Source of the DNA: Gordonia lacunae
GTDB taxonomy: Bacteria > Actinomycetota > Actinomycetes > Mycobacteriales > Mycobacteriaceae
Direction: 5' to 3'
NCBI RefSeq assembly: GCF_002149015.1
Contig: NZ_NGFO01000012.1
Span: forward strand, 62,001-126,000
Length of the DNA stretch: 64,000 nt
The notes beneath the pieces were generated by a model. It was not told the origin of the DNA. It worked only from the letters and a program-made list of their open reading frames with translations, and did no database searches. The number at the start of each line of letters is the position of its first letter. Position 1 is the stretch's first letter. Below are positions 11,278 to 20,043 of this stretch, in pieces. The translations under genes were made by a program, and so were the position numbers.

Positions 11278-12213
11278 ATGTCGGGCACAGAGTCGCTGAC
11301 CGTGGTGTTGGCGGGCGGAAGTGGTGCGCTGGGAACGCATCTGGCGACCGATCTCGCCGCGCGCGGACACCATCCGGTCATCTTGACGCGGCGGATCGAT
11401 CCGTTGGCGCCCTTCGAGCAGGTGGTCTGGGACGGCAAGACCCAGGGCGATTGGGTCGAAGCGATGGTCGCGGATCGGCCGACGGCGGTCGTGAACCTCG
11501 CGGGCAAACTCGTGGACTGTCGCCCCACCGACGCCAACATCGCCACGCTGCGGAGCAGTCGTGTCGACGCGACGCGCGCGCTCGTCGCCGCATCCCGCGA
11601 ACGTACGACGCCGGTCTCGTACTGGGTGCAGTCCAGCACGACGGCGATCTGGAGCGACGCGGGGGACCGGTGGTGCACGGAGTCGACGCCGGTCCCTCTC
11701 GGCCTGCCCCAGATGACCGGTGTCGCGCAGCCGTGGGAAGACGCGGTGGAGGGCGCGAACACCGATCACCTGACCGTGCTGCGTACGTCGATCGTCCTGG
11801 ACGCGGATGCCCCCGCCATGCGCCGGCTCGTCGGCCTGACGAGATTCGGGCTCGGCGGGCGGGTCGGCGACGGCCGGCAGTGGTTCAGCTGGATTCACAT
11901 CGACGACTGGCTCACGATCGTCCGCGCGGCACTGCGCGTGGACGACGCGGTGTCCCTGCCCGACGGCGTGATCGTCGCGGCCAGTCCGAATCCGGTGCGC
12001 AACGCCGAACTCATGGCGATGCTGCGCGCGGAGATCGGGCGCCCGCCGGCGCCGCCGACGCCGGCCTGGTTGCTGAAACTCGGTGCGGTGCTGTTGCGTA
12101 CGGACCCGGCACTCGGACTCACGGGACGCCGCGCGCGGTCGGACGTCCTGGCCGACGCCGGGTTCGAGTTCCGTTTCCCCCGGCTCGAGGCCGCACTCTC
12201 GGATCTGCTCTGA
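11278..12213 (+). CDS. TIGR01777/DUF1731-type NAD(P)-binding epimerase-like protein
   Basis: A 311-residue extended-SDR protein. The Rossmann motif GGSGALGTHL sits near the N-terminus. The SSTTAIWSD segment follows, where a catalytic Ser/Tyr pair would be expected, though a clean YxxxK is not apparent. The C-terminal DUF1731-like part (PTPAWLLKLGAVLLRTDPAL, then RSDVLADAGFEFRFP) identifies the YfcH/TIGR01777 family. Substrate is unknown. ATG 11278 is preceded by GGGGG at proper spacing, so the upstream extension to 11254 is unlikely. It is convergent with bioN. Confidence 0.82.
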   Translation: MSGTESLTVVLAGGSGALGTHLATDLAARGHHPVILTRRIDPLAPFEQVVWDGKTQGDWVEAMVADRPTAVVNLAGKLVDCRPTDANIATLRSSRVDATRALVAASRERTTPVSYWVQSSTTAIWSDAGDRWCTESTPVPLGLPQMTGVAQPWEDAVEGANTDHLTVLRTSIVLDADAPAMRRLVGLTRFGLGGRVGDGRQWFSWIHIDDWLTIVRAALRVDDAVSLPDGVIVAASPNPVRNAELMAMLRAEIGRPPAPPTPAWLLKLGAVLLRTDPALGLTGRRARSDVLADAGFEFRFPRLEAALSDLL

Positions 12214-12239
12214 GCCCTCGTGCGACGCGGGGCGGGGAG

Positions 12240-12842
12240 TCAGTCCAGTCCGCGCGCGGTCAGGGTGTCGGCGAAGCCGTCGGCGGTGCGCAGCGCGGCG
12301 AGCACGACCGGAGCGACGAGGATGCGCGGACCGGGTCGGAGTCCGCGCGCCTTGCGCGCCTCGTCGACCTCCCGCACCACCTCGACCATCAGCGGGATCG
12401 CCCGGATGGTCAATGCCAGTGCGAGGGCGATGAGGTCGACGCGTATCCCGAAGCGGGCGAGGGGGCCGAGTGCGCGGACGATCGTGTCGAGCATGTCCGT
12501 GGTGCGGGTGGTCAGCGAGACGACGGCCGCCAGCGCAACCGACAGTGCGAGGACACCGCAGATGACCACCGCCCGTCGCCAGTCGGTGAAGACGACCTGG
12601 AAGGCGAAGATGAACACCAGCAGCCACACCAGCGGTCGGAGCTGGCGCCAGGCCTCGCGGGGCCCGATGCCGGCCAGTGCGTAGACGGCCGCGACCCCGG
12701 CCGTGGCGATGCCGAGCGCGGTGAGCGAGCGGACCGCCAGCGACAGCACCAGGATCACCACGCCCATCGCGACGAACTTGACGCCCGCGGGCAACCGGTG
12801 CAGCACGGTGTTGCCGGGCCGGTAGACGCCGAGGACGTTCAC
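12240..12842 (-). CDS. bioN: BioN, transmembrane T-component of the biotin ECF transporter
   Basis: A 200-residue EcfT-type membrane protein with about five hydrophobic segments. Two Ala-Arg-Gly coupling motifs are visible (EARKARGL near residue 165 and LTARGLD at the C-terminus), which contact the ATPase. With BioM and BioY it forms an energy-coupling-factor importer; BioMNY takes up biotin. It overlaps bioM by 4 bp (ATGA) and is last in the bioY-bioM-bioN operon. The assignment to biotin rests on the adjacent bioY. Confidence 0.86.
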   Translation of the reverse strand: MNVLGVYRPGNTVLHRLPAGVKFVAMGVVILVLSLAVRSLTALGIATAGVAAVYALAGIGPREAWRQLRPLVWLLVFIFAFQVVFTDWRRAVVICGVLALSVALAAVVSLTTRTTDMLDTIVRALGPLARFGIRVDLIALALALTIRAIPLMVEVVREVDEARKARGLRPGPRILVAPVVLAALRTADGFADTLTARGLD

Positions 12843-13513
12843 GCCATCATCTCGCGGTAGGCGGCCAGCGCGGGCCGAGGTTCGTCGTCGGCGACAATCC
12901 GCCCCTCATCGACGACGATGACGCGGTCGAAGTCGGCCAGGATGTCGAGGTCGTGGCTCACGACGACGAGCTGCTCGTCGAGCGTGGCGAAGACATCGGT
13001 GAGCATGCGGGTGTTGCGCAGGTCGAGCAGGGTGGTGGGTTCGTCGGCGACGATGATCGCCGGGTCGGTCACGAAGATCGACGCCAGGGCGAGGAGTTGC
13101 TTCTGGCCGCCGGACAACCGCTGGGCGGGATGGTCGGCGTGGTCGTCGAGTCCGAAGCGGGCGAGCACCTCGCGAGCGCGCTCGAGGCGCGCCGCTTTGT
13201 CGAGATCGGTTCGGCGCAACGACAGTTCGATGTCCTCGCGGACCGTCGGCATGATGATCTGCCGGTCCGGGTCGGAGAAGATGAACCCCACCCGGCGTCG
13301 GACCTCACGTTTGTTCTTCGCGACCGGGAGCCCGTCGACGGTCACGGTCCCGGAGTCGGGCACGACGAGCGCGTTGATCATCCGCGCCAGGGTCGACTTC
13401 CCGCTCCCGTTGGCGCCGACGATCCCGATCCGGTTCTCCGACAACGTCAGTGAGACCTCGCGCAGGACGACGCGGTCGCCGTAGGCGTGGGAGACGTCGG
13501 TGAACTGGATCAT
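12839..13513 (-). CDS. bioM: BioM, ATPase of the biotin ECF transporter
   Basis: A 224-residue ABC ATPase. It has Walker A GANGSGKST near residue 34, a Q-loop-region FSDPDRQIIMP, signature LSGGQKQLLALASIF, Walker B IIVADEPTTLLD and switch histidine VVSHD. The ATG at 13513 begins a standard ABC N-terminus; the open frame further upstream is antisense to guaA. It powers uptake through BioN and BioY, lies 23 bp downstream of bioY, and overlaps bioN by 4 bp. Confidence 0.9.
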   Translation of the reverse strand: MIQFTDVSHAYGDRVVLREVSLTLSENRIGIVGANGSGKSTLARMINALVVPDSGTVTVDGLPVAKNKREVRRRVGFIFSDPDRQIIMPTVREDIELSLRRTDLDKAARLERAREVLARFGLDDHADHPAQRLSGGQKQLLALASIFVTDPAIIVADEPTTLLDLRNTRMLTDVFATLDEQLVVVSHDLDILADFDRVIVVDEGRIVADDEPRPALAAYREMMA

Positions 13514-13536
13514 CGCCGGTGGGGTGGGGCGACTTC

Positions 13537-14184
13537 TCAGCCGGCCACGGAGCCGGATCGGCGCGCGCGCAACGGCTCGATGAGGCCGGGCCGGCCGCGA
13601 TGGACCTGGGCCGCGACGAGGGCCGCGACGACGCACTTGGCGATGTCGCCCGGGATGAACGAGCCGTTGGTGGCGATGGCGGCCCACACGGTGAGATCGG
13701 TACGGATGAGCAGGCCGGCCACCCCGCACGCGTACAGCACGACGATGCCGCCGAGTGCGTTGATGGCGATGCCCCACAGCACGCGGTACTTCCCGGAGCC
13801 CGTCGACCCGCCGGTTGAGCCTGTCGAAACCATCATCGCGGTCAGCACGCCGATGACGATCACGGCCGGCAGGAACCCGATGAAGTACCCGGCGGTCGGG
13901 GACGACAACGCGGTGAGGCCGTTGCGTCCGCCCGACAGGATCGGGAGTCCGGCGATCGCGAGGACCATGAAGATGACCACGGCCAGCGTGCCCTTCCGCG
14001 GGCCCAGGACTGCGCCGGCGAGGATCACCCCGAGCGACTGGAACGTGATGGGCACACCGCTGGTGCCGATGGTGATGGTCCCCGGCAGGCCGAGCGCGGC
14101 GATCAGCGCGGCGAACACGGCGGCCTGGGTGAGGTCGCCGATGCTCAGCGACCAGCGGTTGGGAGATTTCGGCGATGCAGTCAT
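13537..14184 (-). CDS. bioY: BioY, biotin-binding S-component
   Basis: A 215-residue membrane protein with six likely helices. Family features include LTQAAVFAALIAALG, VPITFQSLGVILAGAVLGPRKG and GGRNGLTALSSPTAGYFIGF. It captures biotin for the BioMN energising module. ATG 14184 gives the standard N-terminus. A Gly/Ser/Thr-rich stretch, VSTGSTGGSTGSGK near residues 120-133, is not typical and coincides with a dispersed-repeat copy (13811-13831) translated in frame. It is divergent from guaA with a 97-bp gap. Confidence 0.88.
   Translation of the reverse strand: MTASPKSPNRWSLSIGDLTQAAVFAALIAALGLPGTITIGTSGVPITFQSLGVILAGAVLGPRKGTLAVVIFMVLAIAGLPILSGGRNGLTALSSPTAGYFIGFLPAVIVIGVLTAMMVSTGSTGGSTGSGKYRVLWGIAINALGGIVVLYACGVAGLLIRTDLTVWAAIATNGSFIPGDIAKCVVAALVAAQVHRGRPGLIEPLRARRSGSVAG
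13811..13831. repeat. Dispersed GGTTGAGCC...GTCGAAA repeat inside bioY
   Basis: CCGGTTGAGCCTGTCGAAAC is a short repeat commonly seen between genes in Gordonia and relatives. Here it lies in the bioY frame and encodes VSTGSTGG on the minus strand, in what should be a cytoplasmic or periplasmic loop. A related copy is at 36833-36874. Confidence 0.6.
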
Positions 14185-14281
14185 GTCGATTCCGGAGTAT
14201 TTCACGCGGGGATCGCGGGTCCGCATCCGCCGGGCGGGGTGACCAGGGACGGGCGCCGGTCCGCCCACTAGACTCGGCCCG

Positions 14282-15919
14282 GTGACAGACTCTTCTGCGA
14301 CAGATTCCGCTGCGACAGACTCCGCTGCGAACTCGTCCTCCGCCGAGGATTTCCTCGAGGGTCCGCGGCCGGTGCTCGTCGTCGACTTCGGTGCGCAATA
14401 CGCGCAGCTGATCGCTCGCCGGGTGCGCGAGGCGCGCATCTACTCCGAGGTGATCTCCCACGACGCCCCGATCGAGAAGATCCAGGAGAAGGACCCGGTC
14501 GCGATCATCCTGTCGGGTGGTCCGTCGTCGGTCTACGCCGAGGACGCGCCCGACCTCGACCCGGCCCTGTTCGACCTCGACGTCCCGGTGTTCGGCATCT
14601 GCTACGGATTCCAGGCGATGGCCGACACGCTCGGCGGCGAGGTCGCCAACACCGGCGGGCGCGAGTTCGGTCGCACGACGCTGACGGTCAACGGTGAAGG
14701 TGTCCTCCATCAGGGGCTCTCGGACACCCAGCCGGTGTGGATGAGCCACAACGACGCCGTGCAGAGCCCGCCCGAGGGGTTCACCGTCACCGGGTCGACG
14801 CCCGGTGCTCCGGTCGCATCCTTCGAGAACCTCAAGCGCCGCATGGCCGGGGTGCAGTACCACCCCGAGGTGCTGCACACGCCGCACGGCCAGCAGATCC
14901 TCACACGCTTCCTCTACGAGATCGCCGGCCTCGAGGCCACCTGGACCGCCGCCAACATCGCCGATGCGCTGATCGACGCGGTCGCCGACCAGATCGGCGA
15001 CGGACGGGCCATCTGCGGACTCTCCGGCGGTGTGGATTCCGCCGTCGCGGCCGCGTTGGTGCAGCGGGCCATCGGGGATCGGCTGACGTGCGTCTTCGTC
15101 GACCACGGGCTGCTGCGCGCGGGTGAGCGCGAACAGGTGCAGCACGACTTCGTGGGCGCGACCGGCGCCAAACTGGTGACCGTCGACGCCGCGGAGGTGT
15201 TCCTTCGCGAGCTGGCCGGCGTGAGCGACCCGGAGACCAAGCGCAAGATCATCGGCCGGGAGTTCATCCGGTCGTTCGAGGGTGCGGTCAGCGAGGTACT
15301 CGGCGAGGAGGCCGAGGCGGGGGAGAAGGTGGACTTCCTCGTGCAGGGCACGCTCTATCCCGACGTCGTCGAGTCCGGCGGTGGTAGCGGGACCGCGAAC
15401 ATCAAGAGCCATCACAACGTCGGGGGGCTACCCGACGACCTCGAGTTCAGCCTGGTGGAACCGCTGCGGCTGCTCTTCAAGGACGAGGTACGTGCGGTCG
15501 GCCGCGAACTGGGACTGCCCGAGGAGATCGTTGCCCGCCAGCCGTTCCCCGGACCGGGCCTGGCGATCCGGATCGTCGGCGAGGTCACCGGCGACCGACT
15601 GGAGATGCTCCGCAAGGCCGACCTGATCGCGCGCGAGGAACTCACCGCCGCGGGACTCGACGCACAGATCTGGCAGTGCCCGGTGGTCCTGCTGGCCGAT
15701 GTACGCAGTGTGGGCGTCCAGGGAGACGGCCGGACCTACGGTCACCCGATCGTCCTGCGCCCGGTGTCGAGTGAGGACGCGATGACGGCCGACTGGACGC
15801 GCGTGCCCTACGAGGTGCTCGAGATCATCTCGACCCGCATCACCAACGAGGTGGCCGAGGTCAACCGCGTGGTGCTCGACGTGACGAGCAAGCCGCCGGG
15901 CACCATCGAATGGGAATGA
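14282..15919 (+). CDS. guaA: GMP synthase (glutamine-hydrolysing)
   Basis: Converts XMP to GMP using glutamine and ATP. The 545-residue protein has an N-terminal class I amidotransferase domain (Cys in GICYGFQAM, His-Glu in GVQYHPEV) and an ATP-pyrophosphatase domain with the P-loop [11 protein letters not shown]. The C-terminal dimer domain ends [10 protein letters not shown] 20-residue Ser/Ala/Thr/Asp-rich N-terminal extension with two near-repeats of ATDSA precedes the conserved [16 protein letters not shown] 14282 is the first start in frame; the extension is real only if that start is used. Confidence 0.96.
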   Translation: MTDSSATDSAATDSAANSSSAEDFLEGPRPVLVVDFGAQYAQLIARRVREARIYSEVISHDAPIEKIQEKDPVAIILSGGPSSVYAEDAPDLDPALFDLDVPVFGICYGFQAMADTLGGEVANTGGREFGRTTLTVNGEGVLHQGLSDTQPVWMSHNDAVQSPPEGFTVTGSTPGAPVASFENLKRRMAGVQYHPEVLHTPHGQQILTRFLYEIAGLEATWTAANIADALIDAVADQIGDGRAICGLSGGVDSAVAAALVQRAIGDRLTCVFVDHGLLRAGEREQVQHDFVGATGAKLVTVDAAEVFLRELAGVSDPETKRKIIGREFIRSFEGAVSEVLGEEAEAGEKVDFLVQGTLYPDVVESGGGSGTANIKSHHNVGGLPDDLEFSLVEPLRLLFKDEVRAVGRELGLPEEIVARQPFPGPGLAIRIVGEVTGDRLEMLRKADLIAREELTAAGLDAQIWQCPVVLLADVRSVGVQGDGRTYGHPIVLRPVSSEDAMTADWTRVPYEVLEIISTRITNEVAEVNRVVLDVTSKPPGTIEWE

Positions 15920-15925
15920 GCCGAT

Positions 15926-15963
15926 GAGAAGCGGCCGGTGGCAGATGCCACCGGCCGCTTCTC
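15926..15963. terminator. Terminator hairpin after guaA
   Basis: A 17-bp perfect stem (GAGAAGCGGCCGGTGGC at 15926-15942 and its complement at 15947-15963) has a four-base loop. It begins six bases after the guaA stop and is followed by a weak pyrimidine run (TGTCTGC). It lies between convergent genes. Confidence 0.85.
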
Positions 15964-15995
15964 TGTCTGCGCGAGGATCGGGACCGGTGTCGCGG

Positions 15996-16241
15996 TCAGC
16001 GCCGGGAGCGGGTCCCGGACACGATCAGCAGCAGTCCGATCAACAGTCCGATCCCGACCGCGACCCACCCGAGGTCGGCGGCGTCGGGCAGTGCCGGCCC
16101 GTCGGCGAGCCCCCATCCGGCCACCGCGAGGGCCGCGATCCCGAGGAGTCCCAGCCCCGGTGCGCGATGGGTCGACCCGCATCCCTGGTGGTCGGGGGTG
16201 GCCGCGGGGTCGTCTCCGTAGGTGTTGTCGGGTGCGTTCAT
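15996..16241 (-). CDS. Small two-helix membrane protein
   Basis: An 81-residue hypothetical. The hydrophilic N-terminus is followed by two membrane segments at about 30-45 and 56-74, ending in a basic SGTRSRR tail. It overlaps the PspC-domain gene by 4 bp, so it is probably translated with it and may act in the same envelope-stress module. I recognise no family. Confidence 0.65.
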   Translation of the reverse strand: MNAPDNTYGDDPAATPDHQGCGSTHRAPGLGLLGIAALAVAGWGLADGPALPDAADLGWVAVGIGLLIGLLLIVSGTRSRR

Positions 16242-17860
16242 CGCAGGACCTGGACCTCTCCCATGCCGGTGCGTGCGTCGATCTGCAGGACCGGGCCGTC
16301 GGTGCCGTCGCGCCCGCCGTCGAGCCCGGTGGGGCAGGTGTAGTCACCGATGCCGGTCTGGCAGTTGGCACGCACGTTCATCGTGTCGGGAACGTGGACC
16401 CGGATGGTCCCGACGCCGTTCTCCAGGCGCACCGTTCGGTCCGCGCTGAGATCCACCTCGCGCAGGTCCAGGGTCATCTCGCCGACGCCGAGCGAGTACT
16501 CGGCCTGGATGTCGTTCTCGGTCAACGGCTTCCATTCGCGCTCACCCGCCCCTCCGGCGGGCAGCGGGCCGGACAGTCCGCTCACTCCGGAGATCACCGT
16601 GGTGACCACGACGGCGGCACCGAGGACGATCGCGATGGGCACGAGGCCGGTGCTGTGCTCCCCGGTCCGGCGCCGCACGACAGCGGCGACCAACAGTCCG
16701 GCACCGACCACCGCGAGGCAGATCGACAGGATGTGGGGCACGGTGAACCAGTCGGCGCCGATCTGGTGCAGGGCCGCGCCGATGGCGCCCGCGATGATCG
16801 CGAGACCGATGATGACCAGTGTCAGAGGTGAGCGTCGGCGTCTGCGGGCGGGCGGTTCCGCCGGGCTGGCCGGTTCGGGCAGATCCCAGGCGAACCGCGC
16901 CGCCCCCAGCGGATCCCACGCGGGCGGACTGGCGTCGAGGTCGGCGACCTCGATCGCCCCGCCGTTCCCTGAGGTGCGAGGAGCGTCAGCGAGGGGCCCA
17001 CCGTTCCCTGAGGTGCGAGGAGCGTCAGCGAGGGGCCCACCGTTCCCTGAGGTGCGAGGAGCGTCAGCGAGGGGTCCACCGTTCCCTGAGGTGCGAGGAG
17101 CGTCAGCGAGGGGCCCACCGTTCCCTGAGGTGCGAGGAGCGTCAGCGACGAGCCTCGAAGGGCTCTTCGTCAGTTCGACGCCCGGCGTCGGAGCGGCCGC
17201 ATGTTCGGTGGTCGGGTCCCCGGTCGTCGGCCCCGATGTTCCGGTCAGCTGTCCTCCCGCGGTCTGTGGGCCGGGCGCGGTGGCGGACCCGTCGTCGGCC
17301 GGATCGCTGCTCATCCCGCGCGGTACCCAGCGTTCGAACTGTCCGGCGGCCGGTGGCGGTACGACGATGTCGGTGACCGCCGCGGTGTCGATGCTGGTGC
17401 CGACCGGCGGGGTCGGGGTGCGCAGATACAACAGGAACCAGCCGCCGAGCATCAGGATCGCGCCGACGAGTCCCCCGGAGCCCCATGTCCGGTTGGGTCC
17501 CACGGAGGTGACGATGACGATCGCCAGTACGACCAGGAGGATGACCTGGGGGTTGCCGAGTCCGTGCATCGAGCCGTGCGAGGTGTGACCGGCCCGCGCG
17601 GTGTCGACCCGGAGCGCATCGGCGCGGGCGCGCCCGGCGCCCGGGAACGCTATCCAGGCCGCGAGATACAGGATGAGTCCGCTGCCACCGAAGAACGCCG
17701 CCACCACGAACGCGACCTTCACCAGCGTCGGGTCCACGCGGTAGCGGGCGGCGATGCCGGTGCAGACGCCGGCGATCGTCCGATCGTCGGGCCGATACGG
17801 GCGGGTCGACCACATGCCCTGGATCTGCTGCTGGAACTCCTTGGTGTCCATGACGATCAT
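16238..17860 (-). CDS. PspC-domain membrane protein with LiaF-like C-terminus and tandem-repeat linker
   Basis: A 540-residue protein. The N-terminal PspC domain (about 15-75: RTIAGVCTGIAARYRVDPTL then a helix) is followed by two more hydrophobic segments near 105-140. A low-complexity linker carries five near-identical 13-residue repeats (unit like TSGNGGPLADAPR). A second block of about four membrane helices follows, then a C-terminal beta-rich domain resembling the LiaF/DUF2154 sensor part (VGEMTLDLREVDLS, then GVGTIRVHVPD). This suggests an envelope-stress sensor. It is divergent from a PspC-domain histidine kinase. The start is ATG 17860 or ATG 17851. Confidence 0.8.
   Translation of the reverse strand: MIVMDTKEFQQQIQGMWSTRPYRPDDRTIAGVCTGIAARYRVDPTLVKVAFVVAAFFGGSGLILYLAAWIAFPGAGRARADALRVDTARAGHTSHGSMHGLGNPQVILLVVLAIVIVTSVGPNRTWGSGGLVGAILMLGGWFLLYLRTPTPPVGTSIDTAAVTDIVVPPPAAGQFERWVPRGMSSDPADDGSATAPGPQTAGGQLTGTSGPTTGDPTTEHAAAPTPGVELTKSPSRLVADAPRTSGNGGPLADAPRTSGNGGPLADAPRTSGNGGPLADAPRTSGNGGPLADAPRTSGNGGAIEVADLDASPPAWDPLGAARFAWDLPEPASPAEPPARRRRRSPLTLVIIGLAIIAGAIGAALHQIGADWFTVPHILSICLAVVGAGLLVAAVVRRRTGEHSTGLVPIAIVLGAAVVVTTVISGVSGLSGPLPAGGAGEREWKPLTENDIQAEYSLGVGEMTLDLREVDLSADRTVRLENGVGTIRVHVPDTMNVRANCQTGIGDYTCPTGLDGGRDGTDGPVLQIDARTGMGEVQVLR
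16967..17162. repeat. Five-copy 39-bp in-frame tandem repeat in the PspC-domain gene
   Basis: Units start CCCTGAGGTGCGAGGAGCGT at 16967, 17006, 17045, 17084 and 17123, nearly identical to one another. The last closes with AGCCTCGAAGGG. 39 bp equals 13 codons, so the array stays in frame and encodes a flexible Gly/Asn/Ala/Pro linker. The unit start and CGAAGGG end match the array at 9185-9361. Confidence 0.93.
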
Positions 17861-18031
17861 CGTGCCGCCCACCGGGCCCCGGACACATCGGGTGATCCCC
17901 TGAATTGTCCCCCGGAGAAACCCGGTGTGCGGGGGTGGTGGAGCGACACACCCTGAGATCGACACGCACGAACCGGGGTTGACCCCGATGTCGCGGAGCC
18001 GATCGCATGGGACGATCGAGGAGTGAGTCGA

Positions 18032-19321
18032 ATGGAGGTCGAACCGGTCCCGAGGCTGGTGCGCCGCGACGGCGGGCGAGTGGTCGCCGGTGTCGCCGGT
18101 GGACTGGCCGACCATCTCGGTGTCGACGTGTTCCGTGTGCGGATCGTGTTCGTGGTGCTGGCCGCGCTGGCCGGGGCCGGTGTCGCCGCCTACGGTCTGC
18201 TCTGGTTCTTCTGCCCGCAGGGCGACGACACCGCGCCACCGGCGCCGGGTGTGCGTCGTCAGTCTCTCGGACTGGCGATGATCGGGCTGGTGGCGATGGC
18301 CGTGGTGGGGTTCGCGGCGTCGGGGACCCCGGCGTCGTACCTCGTCCCGTTCGTCTTCATCGCGCTCGGCGCCAGCCTGGTGTGGCGTGAGTTCGACACG
18401 TCCCACCGCGCACCGCGCACCCCGCTGCTCACCTGGACGCGGCTGATCGGCGGGGTCGCGCTCGTCGTCGGCGGACTGGTCGTCGTGGTGGTCGCGGGCG
18501 ATCGCAGCTTCGGCGGACTCAATTCGACGATCCTCGCGGTCGGCGCGACCCTCATCGGCGTCGTGTTGCTGACCGTGCCCCTGTGGATGCGGTTGCTGCG
18601 CACGCTCAACGAGGAGCGCTCGGCCCGGATCCGGAACGCCGAGCGTGAGGAGATCGCCTCGCATCTCCACGACTCGGTCCTGCAGACCCTGGCATTGATA
18701 CAGAAGAAAGCAGGCCGGCCCGAGGAGGTGGCGCGGCTGGCCCGGAGCCAGGAGCGTGAACTGCGGGCCTGGCTCTTCGGTGATCCGGCGACCGAACGCG
18801 GTTCCCTGGCGGCAGCGCTGCGCAGCGTGGGCGCCGAGGTCGAGGACGCCTACGGTATCGAGGTGGAGATCATCACCGTCGGTGATCTGCGTCCGACCAA
18901 CACCCGGGACGCCAAACGCTGGTCGGCGCTCGTCGGTGCGACACGCGAAGCACTGGTCAACGCCGCCAAGCACTCCGGCGAGCGTGCGGTGGACGTGTAC
19001 GGCGAGATCACCGACGACGAGGTCGAGGTGTACGTGCGTGACCGCGGCGTCGGGTTCGACCTCGCCGCCGTCGACGATGACCGGCAGGGCATCTCCCGCT
19101 CGATCCGCGCTCGTGTGGAACGAATGGGCGGGCGTGTGCGGATCACGTCGACGCCTGGACGCGGAACCAACGTCGGGCTCATGATGCCGCGCGGTGACGG
19201 GGGGTCGGTCGAGGAGAGATCCGACGAGGAGAGATCCGAACACGGTGAGCGGACCACCGAGATGACCACCGAGATAACGATGGATGCGGTCGCCCCGACC
19301 GACAACAGGAAGGCACGATGA
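18032..19321 (+). CDS. PspC-domain sensor histidine kinase (NarL-type system)
   Basis: A kinase of about 429 residues. An N-terminal PspC domain (VRRDGGRVVAGVAGGLADHL) is followed by several membrane helices to about residue 185. The dimerisation/phosphoacceptor motif EIASHLHDSVLQTLALIQ then holds the likely phosphorylated His. The ATPase domain has REALVNAAKHSG (N-box) and DRGVGFD with GRGTNVGL (G-boxes). ATG 18032 has GAGGAG 8 bp upstream; GTG 18023 is an alternative start. It overlaps the response regulator by ATGA. The divergent PspC/LiaF-like gene may supply the signal. Confidence 0.87.
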   Translation: MEVEPVPRLVRRDGGRVVAGVAGGLADHLGVDVFRVRIVFVVLAALAGAGVAAYGLLWFFCPQGDDTAPPAPGVRRQSLGLAMIGLVAMAVVGFAASGTPASYLVPFVFIALGASLVWREFDTSHRAPRTPLLTWTRLIGGVALVVGGLVVVVVAGDRSFGGLNSTILAVGATLIGVVLLTVPLWMRLLRTLNEERSARIRNAEREEIASHLHDSVLQTLALIQKKAGRPEEVARLARSQERELRAWLFGDPATERGSLAAALRSVGAEVEDAYGIEVEIITVGDLRPTNTRDAKRWSALVGATREALVNAAKHSGERAVDVYGEITDDEVEVYVRDRGVGFDLAAVDDDRQGISRSIRARVERMGGRVRITSTPGRGTNVGLMMPRGDGGSVEERSDEERSEHGERTTEMTTEITMDAVAPTDNRKAR

Positions 19322-20022
19322 CAGCGAGTTCGACGAGCCCCGCCCCCTCCGGTCCCGTCACCGTCTACCTGGTCGACGACCACGCGGTCTTCCGCTCCGG
19401 GGTCCGTGCCGAACTGGCCGACGAGCCGGGCCTGCGCGTCGTCGGTGAGGCGGGTGCCGTACCCGACGCGATCGACGGAATCGTCTCGACGGCCCCGGAC
19501 GTGGTCCTCCTCGACGTCCACATGCCGGCCGGCGGCGGGGTGGCGGTCCTGCGCGGCGTCCTCGATCGGATCGGTTCTGCTACACCGGGTTCGGTACCAC
19601 CGGTGTTCCTCGCGCTGAGCGTGTCCGACGCCGCCGAGGACGTCATCGCGACCATTCGTGCCGGCGCCCGCGGTTACGTGACGAAGACGATCGCGGGCGC
19701 GGAGCTCGCCGATGCGGTCCGCCGGGTCGCCGACGGCGACGCGGTCTTCAGTCCACGGCTCGCGGGCTTCGTCCTCGACTCGTTCACCGGGAAGTCCTCG
19801 GCCCCCGAACCGCCGCTCGACCCCGAGCTCGACTCCCTGACCAGGCGAGAACTGGAGGTGCTGCGTCTGCTCGCGCGCGGGTACACCTACCGCGAGATCG
19901 CCGAGGAACTGTTCATCTCGATCAAGACGGTCGAGACCCACGCATCGAACGTCCTGCGCAAGACGCAGCAGTCCAACCGCAACGCGCTCACCCGGTGGGC
20001 GGCGACCCGCCACATCGGCTGA
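19318..20022 (+). CDS. LuxR/NarL-family response regulator
   Basis: A 234-residue regulator. The receiver domain (about 13-135) has the acidic pocket VDDHAVF, phosphoacceptor Asp in VVLLDVHMP and conserved Lys in GYVTKTI. The C-terminal LuxR helix-turn-helix (about 170-234) has LTRRELEVLRLLARGYTYREIA and FISIKTVETH. It is the cognate partner of the upstream kinase, with which it overlaps by 4 bp. Targets probably include envelope-stress genes such as the divergent PspC gene (inferred). It is convergent with the Ser/Thr kinase gene, 21 bp apart. Confidence 0.9.
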   Translation: MTASSTSPAPSGPVTVYLVDDHAVFRSGVRAELADEPGLRVVGEAGAVPDAIDGIVSTAPDVVLLDVHMPAGGGVAVLRGVLDRIGSATPGSVPPVFLALSVSDAAEDVIATIRAGARGYVTKTIAGAELADAVRRVADGDAVFSPRLAGFVLDSFTGKSSAPEPPLDPELDSLTRRELEVLRLLARGYTYREIAEELFISIKTVETHASNVLRKTQQSNRNALTRWAATRHIG

Positions 20023-20043
20023 CCGCCCACCGCGTTCGACCGC

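Noticed and set aside
13514..15415. Upstream extension of the bioM frame into guaA
   Set aside because: The extension is antisense to bioY and guaA and has no ABC sequence; the ATPase starts at 13513.
17861..19243. Upstream extension of the PspC-gene frame through the divergent kinase
   Set aside because: It is antisense to the histidine kinase; the PspC domain begins at 17860 or 17851.
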